Assembly: GCF_025989185.1 (NCBI RefSeq)
Contig: NZ_JAPDNT010000036.1
Span: forward strand, 1-40,643
From: Limobrevibacterium gyesilva
Lineage (GTDB): Bacteria > Pseudomonadota > Alphaproteobacteria > Acetobacterales > Acetobacteraceae
Direction of reading: 5' to 3'
DNA: 40,643 nucleotides
Part shown: positions 7,835 to 16,201 of the stretch, one piece after another
Layout: every line of letters begins with the position of its first letter
Numbering within the stretch: the first letter of the stretch is position 1
Translations under genes and position numbers: made by a program
Notes under the pieces: model-generated
Databases searched by the model: none
Told to the model about the DNA's origin: nothing
Seen by the model: only the letters and a program-made list of their open reading frames with translations

Positions 7835-8605
7835 ATGTCGGTGAAAGACGGCGCGCCGGTCATCGCGGCGAATGTCCCGGTGACCGGCGTGCTGGTCGGC
7901 ACGCCGATGTATGGCGGCCAGTGCTACGACAGCTATCTGCACGGCATGCTGGACCTGCGGGCCGAATGCCTGGCCCGCGGGTTGCCGTGCCACGTCATGA
8001 CGACCCGCAACGAGAGCGACATCGTGCGCGCCCGCAACCACATCCTCGCGGAATTCGTCGCATCGTCCTGTTCGCATCTGGTGTTCATCGACAGCGACAT
8101 CGGCTTCCGCGGGACCGACGTGCTGAGGCTGATCGCGCACGGCCAGGACCTCGTCGGCGCCACCTACGCGAAGAAAAATCCGCACGCGGTCGATTTCGCC
8201 TACGTGCCGCTGGACCGGGCGCCCCGCCTGGCCTCCGGCCTGGTGGAAGTCGCGGCCCTCCCCGGCGGCTTCTTCTGCATCCGCCGGGATGCGGTCCTGG
8301 AGATGACCGGCGCCTATCGCGACCTGCGCTACGTCAAGGCGCCGCAGGAGCTGAAGGGCGAGCCGTGGGAGCACCATCTCTACAACCTGTTCGGCACCAT
8401 GATCTGCCCGCAGAGCCGCACCTACTGGACCGAGGACTATGCGTTCTCGCGCCGCTGGCGGGATCTGGGCGGCAAGATCTGGCTGGACCCCGCCATCATC
8501 CTGGAGCACAGCGGCACGTCGGTCTTCACCGGCGACCCCGCCACCAGCTTCACGAGCGTGGCGACGGCGGCGCAGTCTCCGCGGCGCCGCAAGGGCGGCG
8601 TCTGA
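7835..8605 (+). CDS. GT-A glycosyltransferase inside the head operon
   Basis: This 256-residue protein has a nucleotide-diphospho-sugar transferase fold pattern. There is an N-terminal strand GVLVGTPMYGG (18-28), a helix with RNESDIVRARNHI, the metal-binding DSD motif in HLVFIDSDIGF (86-88), a GGFFCIRRDA acceptor-side segment (144-153), and WTEDYAFSRR (E200, D201), where family members place the catalytic acid. It resembles Anp1/GT62-like or GT2-like enzymes; donor and acceptor cannot be read from sequence. Lying between decoration and connector genes with 13-base and 1-base gaps, it is co-expressed late. It may therefore glycosylate a virion protein or the cell surface. There is no signal peptide or membrane segment, so it acts in the cytoplasm. 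Confidence 0.8.
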   Translation: MSVKDGAPVIAANVPVTGVLVGTPMYGGQCYDSYLHGMLDLRAECLARGLPCHVMTTRNESDIVRARNHILAEFVASSCSHLVFIDSDIGFRGTDVLRLIAHGQDLVGATYAKKNPHAVDFAYVPLDRAPRLASGLVEVAALPGGFFCIRRDAVLEMTGAYRDLRYVKAPQELKGEPWEHHLYNLFGTMICPQSRTYWTEDYAFSRRWRDLGGKIWLDPAIILEHSGTSVFTGDPATSFTSVATAAQSPRRRKGGV

Positions 8606-8606
8606 C

Positions 8607-8933
8607 ATGACCGTCTTCGAGGCCGCGCTCAGGACGCTGCACGCCGATCCGAACCTGTCCGTGCCGGCTGACTACCAGCCGGGAGGGCAGGGTCCGGCGA
8701 CCTCGATCCGCGTCACGCGCGTGACGCGCGAGGCACGGTTCGACGCGTTCCAACCGGTGAAGCAGCACGGCGAGGACCTCTCGATCCGCCGTATCGACGC
8801 CCCGGCGCTGGCGAAGGCCGACACGCTCACTCTCTACGATCCGACCCGCCCGGGTCCCGAGCTGGTGGTGGTCCTGGAAGCGAATCTCGACCACGAAGGC
8901 CTGACCTGGACGGCCACGGTGCGGCGCGCATGA
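8607..8933 (+). CDS. Head completion / head-tail connector candidate
   Basis: The ATG at 8607, one base after the previous stop, gives 108 residues. The N-terminus is helical (MTVFEAALRTLHADPNL). The rest alternates strands (SIRVTRVTREARFDAF, ELVVVLEANLDHEGLTWTAT), suggesting a small beta-barrel like lambda FII. No family motif is certain. The position before a tail-terminator-like gene, with a 4-base overlap (ATGA), supports a neck protein. Confidence 0.5.
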   Translation: MTVFEAALRTLHADPNLSVPADYQPGGQGPATSIRVTRVTREARFDAFQPVKQHGEDLSIRRIDAPALAKADTLTLYDPTRPGPELVVVLEANLDHEGLTWTATVRRA

Positions 8934-9349
8934 GCAAGCGCGAGGCCGCGATCTCCGCCCTGGCGGACCTGCTGCGCCAGACCGGCGCTGAGGTCTGGCG
9001 CGGGACGGATCTGGCGCGCGAGATGGTGCCGGAGGGGTTGATCGAGGTCAGCGAGGGCGATTCGACCGACACGCCCCTGCTGTCCCCGTTGGCCTGGGAG
9101 ATCGAGCAGCACGCCGAGGTCGTCGTCTCGGTCGCGGCTGCGGATGAATATGCTCGCGACGCCGCCATGGACGCGCTGCTGCAGCGGATCGCCGGCCTGA
9201 TCGCCGTGGATCGCACCCTCGGCGGCGTCGTCGACTGGGCCGAGCCTGGCGCGCCCACCTTCCAGCCGGCCGAGATCGACGGCGCGGCCAAGTCCGCCCG
9301 GTTCTCCGTCGCGCTGAGCTACGTCTCAACAGACACAGTCCTGTCCTGA
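8930..9349 (+). CDS. Tail terminator protein (gpU-like)
   Basis: This 139-residue protein has the pattern of minor tail/tail terminator proteins: an N-terminal helix, EVVVSVAAADEYARDAAMDA, then LIAVDRTLGGVVDWAEPGAP and a final strand ARFSVALSYVSTDTVLS. Such proteins cap the polymerised tail tube and join it to the head. It overlaps the upstream connector gene (ATGA) and lies just before the tail tube gene, the usual order. Confidence 0.72.
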   Translation: MSKREAAISALADLLRQTGAEVWRGTDLAREMVPEGLIEVSEGDSTDTPLLSPLAWEIEQHAEVVVSVAAADEYARDAAMDALLQRIAGLIAVDRTLGGVVDWAEPGAPTFQPAEIDGAAKSARFSVALSYVSTDTVLS

Positions 9350-9360
9350 AGGAACCCGAA

Positions 9361-10311
9361 ATGGCCCTCATTCCCGCGCGCGCGCGTGGCACTCGCCTGC
9401 AGCTGCTGGCCAAGGCCGAGACCACCGTCGGCACCAAGGCCACCGGCGCCTATGCGCAGCTGCCCTGCTACAGCTTCGACATGTCCGCGCAGCAGCCGCA
9501 GGTCGAGGATCCGGTGCTGTCCTATGGCATCGGCCGCAACCCGATGGACCCGTTTCCCGATGCGCTGACGCTGAAAGGCAACGCGAAAGTGCCGCTGGAG
9601 ACCGGCAACATCGATTTCTGGCTCACGCTGCTGTTCGGCACGAAGGTCACCACCGGCACCACGACCAAGACGGACACCTGGACTGCCGGCGGCGCCCTGC
9701 CGTCGGCCACGTTCGAGAAAGGCCTGCTTGACACCGTCGATTTCTACGAATTCGACGGCGTCTTCGCCGACACGCTCGGCATCGATATCGCGCCATCCGG
9801 CACCGCGACCATGACGGTCGGCCTCGCGGCGCTGACGCAGCAGCCGGTCGCGAATGCCAGTATCGGCGGCACGCCAACCCGCGCCACATACGGGCGCCTG
9901 CTCAACAAGTCCGCGTCGGTCCTGCTTGACAGCACGGCAGTGGCCAACGTCACCGGCGGCACCCTGTCCATCAGCAACAATCTGGAGGAAGTCCGCACCG
10001 TCCGCGGCGACACGACGGGCGCGCCGGCCGGCTACGATGCCGGCGAGCTGAAGCTCGATGGCAAGCTGTCGCTGCGCTACGACAGCCGCAGCATGACAAC
10101 GGCGGCGCTGGCGAACGCGCCGCATACGCTGTCGCTGCAATGGCCGCTCACCGGCGGATACCTGCTGAGTTTCAACTTCCCACGCTGCTTTATCGAGACG
10201 CCCTCGGTCCCGATCGCGGGTCCCGGCGGCATCGAGCAGACCATCAACATCAAGGCCGCATACGACGCCACCGCCGCCGCGGCCTTCACCGTAACGATGA
10301 CGCACACCTGA
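9361..10311 (+). CDS. Major tail tube protein
   Basis: This 316-residue protein is predicted mostly beta. The N-terminus ARGTRLQLLAKAETTVGTKA, the FDMSAQQPQVEDPVL stretch and the repeated strand pattern match the phage tail tube family (Phage_tube_2 type). It polymerises around the tape measure. Strong AAGGA (9350-9354) precedes the ATG. No sheath gene follows, which supports a siphovirus. The stop overlaps the next start by one base (TGATG). Confidence 0.82.
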   Translation: MALIPARARGTRLQLLAKAETTVGTKATGAYAQLPCYSFDMSAQQPQVEDPVLSYGIGRNPMDPFPDALTLKGNAKVPLETGNIDFWLTLLFGTKVTTGTTTKTDTWTAGGALPSATFEKGLLDTVDFYEFDGVFADTLGIDIAPSGTATMTVGLAALTQQPVANASIGGTPTRATYGRLLNKSASVLLDSTAVANVTGGTLSISNNLEEVRTVRGDTTGAPAGYDAGELKLDGKLSLRYDSRSMTTAALANAPHTLSLQWPLTGGYLLSFNFPRCFIETPSVPIAGPGGIEQTINIKAAYDATAAAAFTVTMTHT

Positions 10312-10820
10312 TGTTCTCGTTGCACATCCCGACCGAGCCCTACTGGCTCACGCTGCAGATGGGCGTGCGGGTGCAGGTGCGCCCGCTCGGCAGCGCCGTC
10401 ATCAGCGCCGCCACCGCCTACGCCAACCGCAAGATGCTGGACATCGTCCGCGAGCACGCCGACCGCCTGGCCGCCGGCATGCCGGCCGACGACCTGCCGG
10501 ACGTCGTCGACGACGACGTCCGGCGCGGCCTGGTGGACGAGCTCACCGCCGCCGGCCTCGCCCGCCACGGCATCCTGGACTGGGAGGGCGTGGGTGCCGC
10601 GGACGGCAGCGACAGGCCGGCCCCGTGCACGAAGGACAATGCGGCGCTGTTCGGCCGTTCCGCCCTCGGCCTGGACTTCCTGGTCAAATACCAGCGCCTG
10701 CAGGCTGAGGTCGCCGCGGAGGGAAACGGATCGGCGCCCATGCCGAATGGTGCTTCGGGCGTGGGCGCCAATACTGCAGCGGCTGCCGGTCTGACTGCGC
10801 CGAATGCCCGGGACGCCTGA
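10311..10820 (+). CDS. Tail assembly chaperone G
   Basis: The ATG at 10311 overlaps the tube-protein stop and gives 169 residues. The N-terminal 120 residues are folded-looking (QMGVRVQVRPLGSAVISAAT, then a helical DDDVRRGLVDELTAAGLARH). After about residue 140 the frame degrades into Ala/Gly/Asn low complexity, as in other G proteins. It lies between the tube and tape measure genes, the fixed place for G/T chaperones. A -1 slippery heptamer at 10721-10727 lies in this frame, giving rise to GT. Confidence 0.8.
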   Translation: MFSLHIPTEPYWLTLQMGVRVQVRPLGSAVISAATAYANRKMLDIVREHADRLAAGMPADDLPDVVDDDVRRGLVDELTAAGLARHGILDWEGVGAADGSDRPAPCTKDNAALFGRSALGLDFLVKYQRLQAEVAAEGNGSAPMPNGASGVGANTAAAAGLTAPNARDA

Positions 10821-11041
10821 CAGAGCCGCATACCGAGCAGGGCTGGGTGGTGTGGGATGCGGCCATGGCCTGCCTGCGTGGCGGCTTCGCGGGCCTCGAG
10901 CTGGACATCGCCGCCGCCGTCGCGATCGCCGCCGCCGGCGGCGTTCCCGCGCCCGTCGCGGCGCAACTGCTGAGCGCCTTCCACGCCGGCATGGCGGCTG
11001 GCACGGAAGAACGGAGAGGGGCGAACGGCGATGGCGCATAG
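10311..11041 (+). CDS. Tail assembly chaperone GT (-1 frameshift product)
   Basis: Join 10311-10727 with 10727-11041: 139 residues of G, then 104 residues in the -1 frame, 243 in all. The -1 frame is open from 10709 to its stop at 11041. The T part begins with a cysteine cluster (CSGCRSDCAEC, spacing CxxCxxxCxxC) that could bind zinc. It continues with GWVVWDAAMACLRGGFAG and a helical segment that reads as real protein. An internal ATG at 10847 would give only 64 residues and has no good ribosome-binding site. In lambda, GT carries tape measure protein to the tail tube. Confidence 0.72.
10721..10769 (+). promoter_or_regulatory. Programmed -1 ribosomal frameshift signal
   Basis: The heptamer G GGA AAC (10721-10727) fits X XXY YYZ and is in register with the G frame. 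After a 5-base spacer comes an 8-bp perfect stem (10733-10740 with 10762-10769) containing an inner 5-bp helix (10743-10747 with 10754-10758). Slippage by -1 enters exactly the downstream open frame. Lambda uses GGGAAAG at the same place in its G-T genes. Confidence 0.8.
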
Positions 11042-11732
11042 CTTCCGCATCACGCGGTCCGGTGGCGACCTCGCAACCGCCATCGGCGCCGTCGGCACCA
11101 CGTTGTCGAAGGCGGTCGCCGTCGGCGTCGCCGCCGCGGCGGAAGGGGCGAAAACCGATCTGCGCAAGCAGCTGCAGGGCAGCGGCTACCGCTTCGGCCG
11201 CGCCGTCAACGCCGTCCGCAGCACCGTCTACCCGAGGCCGCCCGCACACTCGCCCAGCGCCGCCGCCACCGTATTCGCCGCCGGCGACAGCGCCGATCGG
11301 TTTCTGTCCGCCTTTGCCACCGGCGCCGTCGTCACACCGAAGCGCGGCCGCGCGCTGGCCATCCCGCTGCATGATTTCCGCGGTTTCGACCGGCGGCTGG
11401 TCGGCCCGAATTCGTCGTTCTGGGGCGGACGGCTCATCTTCATCCCGGCCGCCGGATATGATCGTGCCGCCTCCGGTACCAGCCTGGGCGGCGCCAAGAT
11501 CGGCATCCTAGCCAGCAAGATTGACGCCTACAGCACCGGCGCGCGCTGGTCGCGCAACAGCCGCGCACGCCGTTCCTTCAGCCGTCAACTTGCATCTTCG
11601 CTGATCCCGCAATTCCTCCTGGTGTCCGTCGCGCGCATGCCGAAGATCTTGAGCCTGGACGACGTGCTGAACACCTGGGCCGACCGGATGCCGGATCTGG
11701 CCGCGCGCGCCGCCGAGATCCTGGACGCCTGA
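11031..11732 (+). CDS. DUF6441-like tail-module protein
   Basis: This 233-residue protein starts with a helical MAHSFRITRSGGDLATAIGA and has TDLRKQLQGSGYRFGRAVNA, STVYPRPP and GRALAIPLHDF segments. This matches the DUF6441 family found just before tape measure genes in alphaproteobacterial phages. Its function is unknown; a tail assembly or minor tail role is inferred from location. It overlaps the T frame by 11 bases and ends one base before the tape measure start. Confidence 0.7.
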   Translation: MAHSFRITRSGGDLATAIGAVGTTLSKAVAVGVAAAAEGAKTDLRKQLQGSGYRFGRAVNAVRSTVYPRPPAHSPSAAATVFAAGDSADRFLSAFATGAVVTPKRGRALAIPLHDFRGFDRRLVGPNSSFWGGRLIFIPAAGYDRAASGTSLGGAKIGILASKIDAYSTGARWSRNSRARRSFSRQLASSLIPQFLLVSVARMPKILSLDDVLNTWADRMPDLAARAAEILDA

Positions 11733-11733
11733 G

Positions 11734-14700
11734 ATGGCTCAGAAAACTTTCAGCTTCCGCCTCTCGGCCGATGGCTTCGGGCAGTTCAGTGCCGATCTGC
11801 GCGCGATCGCCGGCCAGGGCGGCGACGCCGAGCGGGTGATCCAGACGCTGACGCGCTCGTCGCCGCAGCTCGCCTCGGCGATGGACGCCGCACAGGCCAA
11901 GGTCACCGGCGCTGCCAACGCGTTGCGCGACGTGAAGGAGAAAGGTGCGGACGCGCCAGGTGTGATGCAGCGCCTCGCCGCGGCGACGCAGAACGCTCAG
12001 GGGCCTGTAGGCAGCCTCGCCAGCGCGTTCCTTACAGGCGGCGTGTTTGGTGTCGGCATCAAGGCAGGCACGCTGGCTCTGGAGAAACTGACCGAAACGC
12101 TGAAGCAGGCGGTGGTCGCGATCCCGGAAGCCGGCGACGCGTACAAGCTGATCTCGGCCCGTCTGGAAGCTGCCACCGGCACCGCGACGCTGGCGACCGC
12201 CGTCTATGAGAAGTTGCTGCTGGTGTCGCGCCAGACCGGCATCAGCGTGCAGGACAGCGCCGAGTCGTTCACGCGGTTCGCCGTCGCGGCCAAGGATGTC
12301 GGCGCCACCAGCGACCAGGTGGTGCAGCTGGTCGCCGGCATCCAGAAATTCGGCATCATCTCGGGCCTGTCCACCACCGAGCTGGTCAACGGCACGCGGC
12401 AGCTGGCGCAAGGCCTCGCCGCCGGCCGCCTGCAGGGCCAGGATCTGCGGGCGACCCTGGAAGACATGCCGCAGCTCGGCGCCGCGCTGGCGGCCCAGCT
12501 TGGCACGTCCATCGGCAACTTGCGCAAGATGGGCGAGGAAGGCCGGCTCACCGCCGACACCGTCTTCCCCGCGCTGCTTCGCGTCGTGCAAGACGTCGAC
12601 AAGCAGTTTGAGAAGATGCCGTCGAACATCGCCCGCTCGCAGAAAGCGGCCGCGGCGGCTGGCGAGCAGTTCCTTGCCCAGTTGGATCGCGCTTGGGACA
12701 TTTCCGGCAAGATCGCCGCCAATTTCGACCAGGTCGCGCGCGCCATGGACGCGTGGCGGCAGTTTCTTGGCTTCAGGACCGCGACCGAGCAGCAGACTAA
12801 GGCGCTGAGCGACCTCGCCACGCTGGACGCCAGGATCGCATTCACCAAGCGAAATCTGAACGATCTGCGGTTCACCTCGGTGTTTCAGGACAGCGAGAAG
12901 GATCCGGCGGTCCAGACGGTAAAGCGCGAGGTCGACGCGCTGGTCGCGCAGCGGGCCGCCATTTCCGCCACGCTGATCACTGAAGTGCAGGGGCAGATCG
13001 ATAAGGTTTCGGCGGAACAGGAGCAGGCGCAGACACGCCGCGCGACCGCGACCAAATCCCGCCTCACAGAAGAAACCGAGAAGCTGCGGGACGCGCTCGA
13101 CCAGCGCTACAAGCTGCAGAAGGAACATGAAGAGCGGATCAAGACGCTCACGGAGTCGAAGGGCGCCGGCGCCATCGACCCGGCGGAATTCACCCGCCTT
13201 AAGGATCTTGCTGACAAATCCTACAGCGATGCCATCGCCAAACTCGCTGGCTCCGGCCATGACCCCGATTTCGGCCTCGGCAACAAGGATGTGCAGTCGA
13301 TCCTGGACCGGATCACCGAGCACCAGGAAGCCGCCGCCCGCCAGATCGAGACCGCGCTGGACCCGGCCGCCGCGGCGGCGGCCAAGCTGCGCGAGGAAAT
13401 CGAAAAGCTCAATGCCGCGCAGGATCTCTACGCCCGCACCATCGACCGCGAAGGCGGCCCGCTGGGCCTTTCGCCTGAGCGCGTCTCGGCCCTTACCGAC
13501 ACGGCCTACAAGAACTTCTACGGCACGCTGGAGAAGATCGACGACAAGGCGAAATCCTCCACGCAGTCCTTCGATCAGTTTTTCGCCCGTGCCACCTCGG
13601 GTTTCGAGGACGCGATCGCCAGCGGCAAGAAATTCAGCGACGTGCTGCAGGGCCTCGAGCGTGACCTGGCGCGGCTGATCATGCGCGAGGCGGTCACGGG
13701 CCCGCTGACCAGCGCGCTGGCTGGCGCGGGCGGCATCAAGGGCCTGCTCGGCAGTGCGTTCAATGCTTTCTTCGGCCCCGGCGTGGGCCCCGCGTCCGGA
13801 TCGTTCAGCCTCGGCGCCGGCGTGTCCACGCCCTACGTTGGAAGTATCGGCGGCCCGGGCATCGGCACGCTCGGCAGCATCGTCCCGTTCGCAAACGGCG
13901 GGATCATGACCTCGCGCGGCGCACTGCCTTTGCATCGCTATGCCGGCGGCGGCGTCGCGGACCGGCCGCAGCTGGCGCTGTACGGCGAGGGCGACCGCCC
14001 GGAGGCCTATGTGCCGCTGCCGGACGGCAGGCGTATCCCGGTGGCGATGCAGGGGGGTGGTGCCACCACGATCGTCCAGGGCGACACCCACGTGCACGTG
14101 GCTGAGGGCAGCGCCAAGGCGCCGCAGATCGTCCATCTCGTGCGCGAGACGGTCATGGAGCAGCTGACGAATGTGCTGGCCGCTGGGGGCAATGCGGCGC
14201 CGGCCGCGGGCGCCATCCACGTCGGCACGCTCGGCCGGGTTGCCGCGTTCGCGGATGGCGGGATCATGACCGAGCATGGTCCGCTGCCACTACGCCGCTA
14301 TGCCGGCGGCGGTGTCGCGGACCGGCCGCAACTGGCGATGTTCGGCGAGGGCGACCGCCCGGAGGCTTACGTGCCGCTGCCGGACGGCAGACGCATCCCG
14401 GTGGCGATGCAGGGTGCCGGTGCCACCACGATCGTCCAGGGCGACACCCACGTGCATCTTGCTGACCGCGACGGCAGCGCGCCGCAGATCGTCGATCTCG
14501 TGCGCGAAACGGTCAGGGAGCAGCTGACGAATGTGCTGGCCGCTGGGGGCAATGCGGCGCCGGCCGCGGGCGCCATCCACGTCGGCACGCTCGGCCGGGT
14601 CGCCGCGTTCGCCGATGGCGGGATCATGACCTCGCGCGGCGCACTGCCGCTGCATCGCTATGCCGGCGGCGGTGTCGCGGACCGGCCGCAGCTCGCCATG

Positions 14701-14955
14701 TTCGGCGAGGGCGACCGCCCGGAGGCCTATGTGCCGCTGCCGGACGGCAGGCGCATCCCGGTGGCGATGCAGGGTGGCGGCGGCCTCACCATCGTTCAGG
14801 GCGACACCAACGTGCACGTGGCCAATAGCAGCTCCAGTCCTGAGCAGATCGCCCAGATGGTCTCCATGGCATCTGCCCGCTCGCGCGCCGAGCTGCTGGC
14901 GGAGATCGAGCGCGGCGGCACCGTAGCGCGCCAGGTGGGGCGGCGCCGCGGATGA
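11734..14955 (+). CDS. Tape measure protein
   Basis: This 1073-residue ruler of tail length has a conserved tape-measure domain near the N-terminus (about 100-330: AFLTGGVFGVGIKAGTLALE, then KDVGATSDQVVQLV, and LQGQDLRATLEDMPQLGAAL). Long coiled-coil-rich helices follow (about 340-600). The C-terminus has motifs of the FANGGIM...GEGDRPEAYVPLPDG kind, which normally occur once but here occur three times with exact 360-base spacing (F719, F839, F959). If the ruler rule applies, about 1070 residues imply a tail of roughly 150 nm. The stop overlaps the next start (ATGA). Confidence 0.92.
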   Translation: MAQKTFSFRLSADGFGQFSADLRAIAGQGGDAERVIQTLTRSSPQLASAMDAAQAKVTGAANALRDVKEKGADAPGVMQRLAAATQNAQGPVGSLASAFLTGGVFGVGIKAGTLALEKLTETLKQAVVAIPEAGDAYKLISARLEAATGTATLATAVYEKLLLVSRQTGISVQDSAESFTRFAVAAKDVGATSDQVVQLVAGIQKFGIISGLSTTELVNGTRQLAQGLAAGRLQGQDLRATLEDMPQLGAALAAQLGTSIGNLRKMGEEGRLTADTVFPALLRVVQDVDKQFEKMPSNIARSQKAAAAAGEQFLAQLDRAWDISGKIAANFDQVARAMDAWRQFLGFRTATEQQTKALSDLATLDARIAFTKRNLNDLRFTSVFQDSEKDPAVQTVKREVDALVAQRAAISATLITEVQGQIDKVSAEQEQAQTRRATATKSRLTEETEKLRDALDQRYKLQKEHEERIKTLTESKGAGAIDPAEFTRLKDLADKSYSDAIAKLAGSGHDPDFGLGNKDVQSILDRITEHQEAAARQIETALDPAAAAAAKLREEIEKLNAAQDLYARTIDREGGPLGLSPERVSALTDTAYKNFYGTLEKIDDKAKSSTQSFDQFFARATSGFEDAIASGKKFSDVLQGLERDLARLIMREAVTGPLTSALAGAGGIKGLLGSAFNAFFGPGVGPASGSFSLGAGVSTPYVGSIGGPGIGTLGSIVPFANGGIMTSRGALPLHRYAGGGVADRPQLALYGEGDRPEAYVPLPDGRRIPVAMQGGGATTIVQGDTHVHVAEGSAKAPQIVHLVRETVMEQLTNVLAAGGNAAPAAGAIHVGTLGRVAAFADGGIMTEHGPLPLRRYAGGGVADRPQLAMFGEGDRPEAYVPLPDGRRIPVAMQGAGATTIVQGDTHVHLADRDGSAPQIVDLVRETVREQLTNVLAAGGNAAPAAGAIHVGTLGRVAAFADGGIMTSRGALPLHRYAGGGVADRPQLAMFGEGDRPEAYVPLPDGRRIPVAMQGGGGLTIVQGDTNVHVANSSSSPEQIAQMVSMASARSRAELLAEIERGGTVARQVGRRRG
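13861..14819 (+). repeat. 360-base tandem repeats in the tape measure C-terminus
   Basis: Units begin at 13861, 14221 and 14581 (the third is partial, to about 14819). The offset is exactly 360 bases (120 codons), so the frame is kept. Long stretches are identical, for example 14161-14240 against 14521-14600 with very few changes. Units 1 and 3 share the TSRGALPLHRYAGGG version, while unit 2 has TEHGPLPLRRYAGGG. This is recent duplication or gene conversion rather than old divergence. Confidence 0.9.
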
Positions 14956-15608
14956 CCATCGTCACCTTCCCCAGCCTACCGATGCCGAACGGCCTGCAGC
15001 GCCTGCCCAGCTCGGCCACGCTGCGCCTGATGGCCGCGACGCAGTCGAGTGAGTCGCCGTTCGACGGCTCGGTGCAGACCATCGCCATGCCCGGCGCGAA
15101 ATGGCATGCGGTGCTGACGTGGCCGCCCATGCCGCCGGACGTCTGGCGCGTCCTGCAGGCGTTCGTGACGCGCCTGGGCGGCCGTGCCGGCCGGTTCCGC
15201 TACACCCACCCAATGACGTGGCGGCGCAGCCCCACGCCTGTCCTCAGCCTCGGCGCGCCGGTGGTTTCGGGCGGTGGGCAGAGCGGCGCCACCCTGGTCA
15301 CCGCCGGCTGGACCGCCAGCACGGCGCTGTTCAAGGCGGGCGACTTCTGCAGCTTCGTCGATCCGGCGGGGCGTGACCGCCTGCACCAGGTTCTGGCGGA
15401 CGTGTCGTCGAATGGCAGCGGAGCGGCCACACTATCAATCGCGCCGCCGCTGCGCACGCCGCCGGCCAGCGGCGTCGCAATCGAATGCGCCGCGCCGAAA
15501 GCGGTGTGGATGTTGGCGTCCGACGACCAGGGCGATTTCGGCCAGATGGCCGCGAGCGGCGGCGCCCGCGCCTCGGTCAGCCTGGAAATCATCGAGGCAC
15601 TGGTATGA
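14952..15608 (+). CDS. Minor tail protein (distal tail/hub candidate)
   Basis: This 218-residue, beta-rich protein starts MTIVTFPSLPMPNGLQR. It has a segment around GGRAGRFRYTHPMTWRRSPT and a C-terminal strand ARASVSLEIIEALV. Proteins of this type directly follow the tape measure in alphaproteobacterial siphoviruses and form the distal tail. It is coupled by 4-base overlaps to both neighbours. The exact family is not certain. Confidence 0.6.
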   Translation: MTIVTFPSLPMPNGLQRLPSSATLRLMAATQSSESPFDGSVQTIAMPGAKWHAVLTWPPMPPDVWRVLQAFVTRLGGRAGRFRYTHPMTWRRSPTPVLSLGAPVVSGGGQSGATLVTAGWTASTALFKAGDFCSFVDPAGRDRLHQVLADVSSNGSGAATLSIAPPLRTPPASGVAIECAAPKAVWMLASDDQGDFGQMAASGGARASVSLEIIEALV

Positions 15609-16201
15609 CCCGCAACCTGACCTCCGGCGTCCTCGCCGCCGTCTCCGGCGAGGTCGTGACCCGCGCCGTGGCCGTCGAGCTCGATTACGATCTCGGTGTC
15701 GTGCGCATGGCCGGCACCCCGTTCGACATTGAGGTGCTCGGCCACACATTCACCGGCGTGGGCGCGCTCGGCCGCATCAGCACGGCGGAGGAGGGCGCCG
15801 ATCTGCAGGCCTACTCCATGACGATCCAGCTCGCCGGCATCCCGCGCGACGCCATCGCCATCGCGCTGTCGGCCGACTACCAGGGCCGTCCGGCCACGAT
15901 ATGGGAGGTGCCGCTGGACCCGGACACGATGAAGCCGATCGCAGATCCGATCTGCATCTTTCGCGGGCGCATGGACACGATGGCGGTCGAGCTGGACAAG
16001 ACCTTCGCCACCTGCACGGTCGCCGTTACCAACAGGCTCGCGGACTGGGAACGCCAGCGCACCCGTCTGTTCTCCGACGAGGAGCAGCAGCGCGTGCATC
16101 CCGGGGACCTCGGCCTGTCCTACGCCACCGCGATGGAGAACGTCGAGATCAACTGGCCTGCCTCCGAATGGTTCCGCGACTTCGCGCGGCGGCACGGCTG
16201 A
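15605..16201 (+). CDS. BR0599/DUF2163-like tail protein
   Basis: The ATG at 15605, overlapping the previous stop, gives 198 residues. The pattern MTRNLTSGVLAAVSGEVVTR, ..AVELDYDL.., IRGI-type strands, IWEVPLDPDT, IFRGRMDTMAVELDK and a final DWERQRTRLFSDEEQQ resembles phage BR0599/DUF2163 proteins, which lie between the distal tail and NlpC/P60 genes. It is probably a tail hub component. The wider open frame upstream (from 15485) reads as non-coding Arg-rich sequence and is not used. Confidence 0.68.
   Translation: MTRNLTSGVLAAVSGEVVTRAVAVELDYDLGVVRMAGTPFDIEVLGHTFTGVGALGRISTAEEGADLQAYSMTIQLAGIPRDAIAIALSADYQGRPATIWEVPLDPDTMKPIADPICIFRGRMDTMAVELDKTFATCTVAVTNRLADWERQRTRLFSDEEQQRVHPGDLGLSYATAMENVEINWPASEWFRDFARRHG

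Noticed and set aside
11578-14277. Minus-strand open frame of 899 codons opposite the tape measure gene
   Set aside because: Antisense shadow caused by codon bias. The plus strand has a coherent tape measure protein with tandem repeats, and the minus product has no motif or ribosome-binding site.
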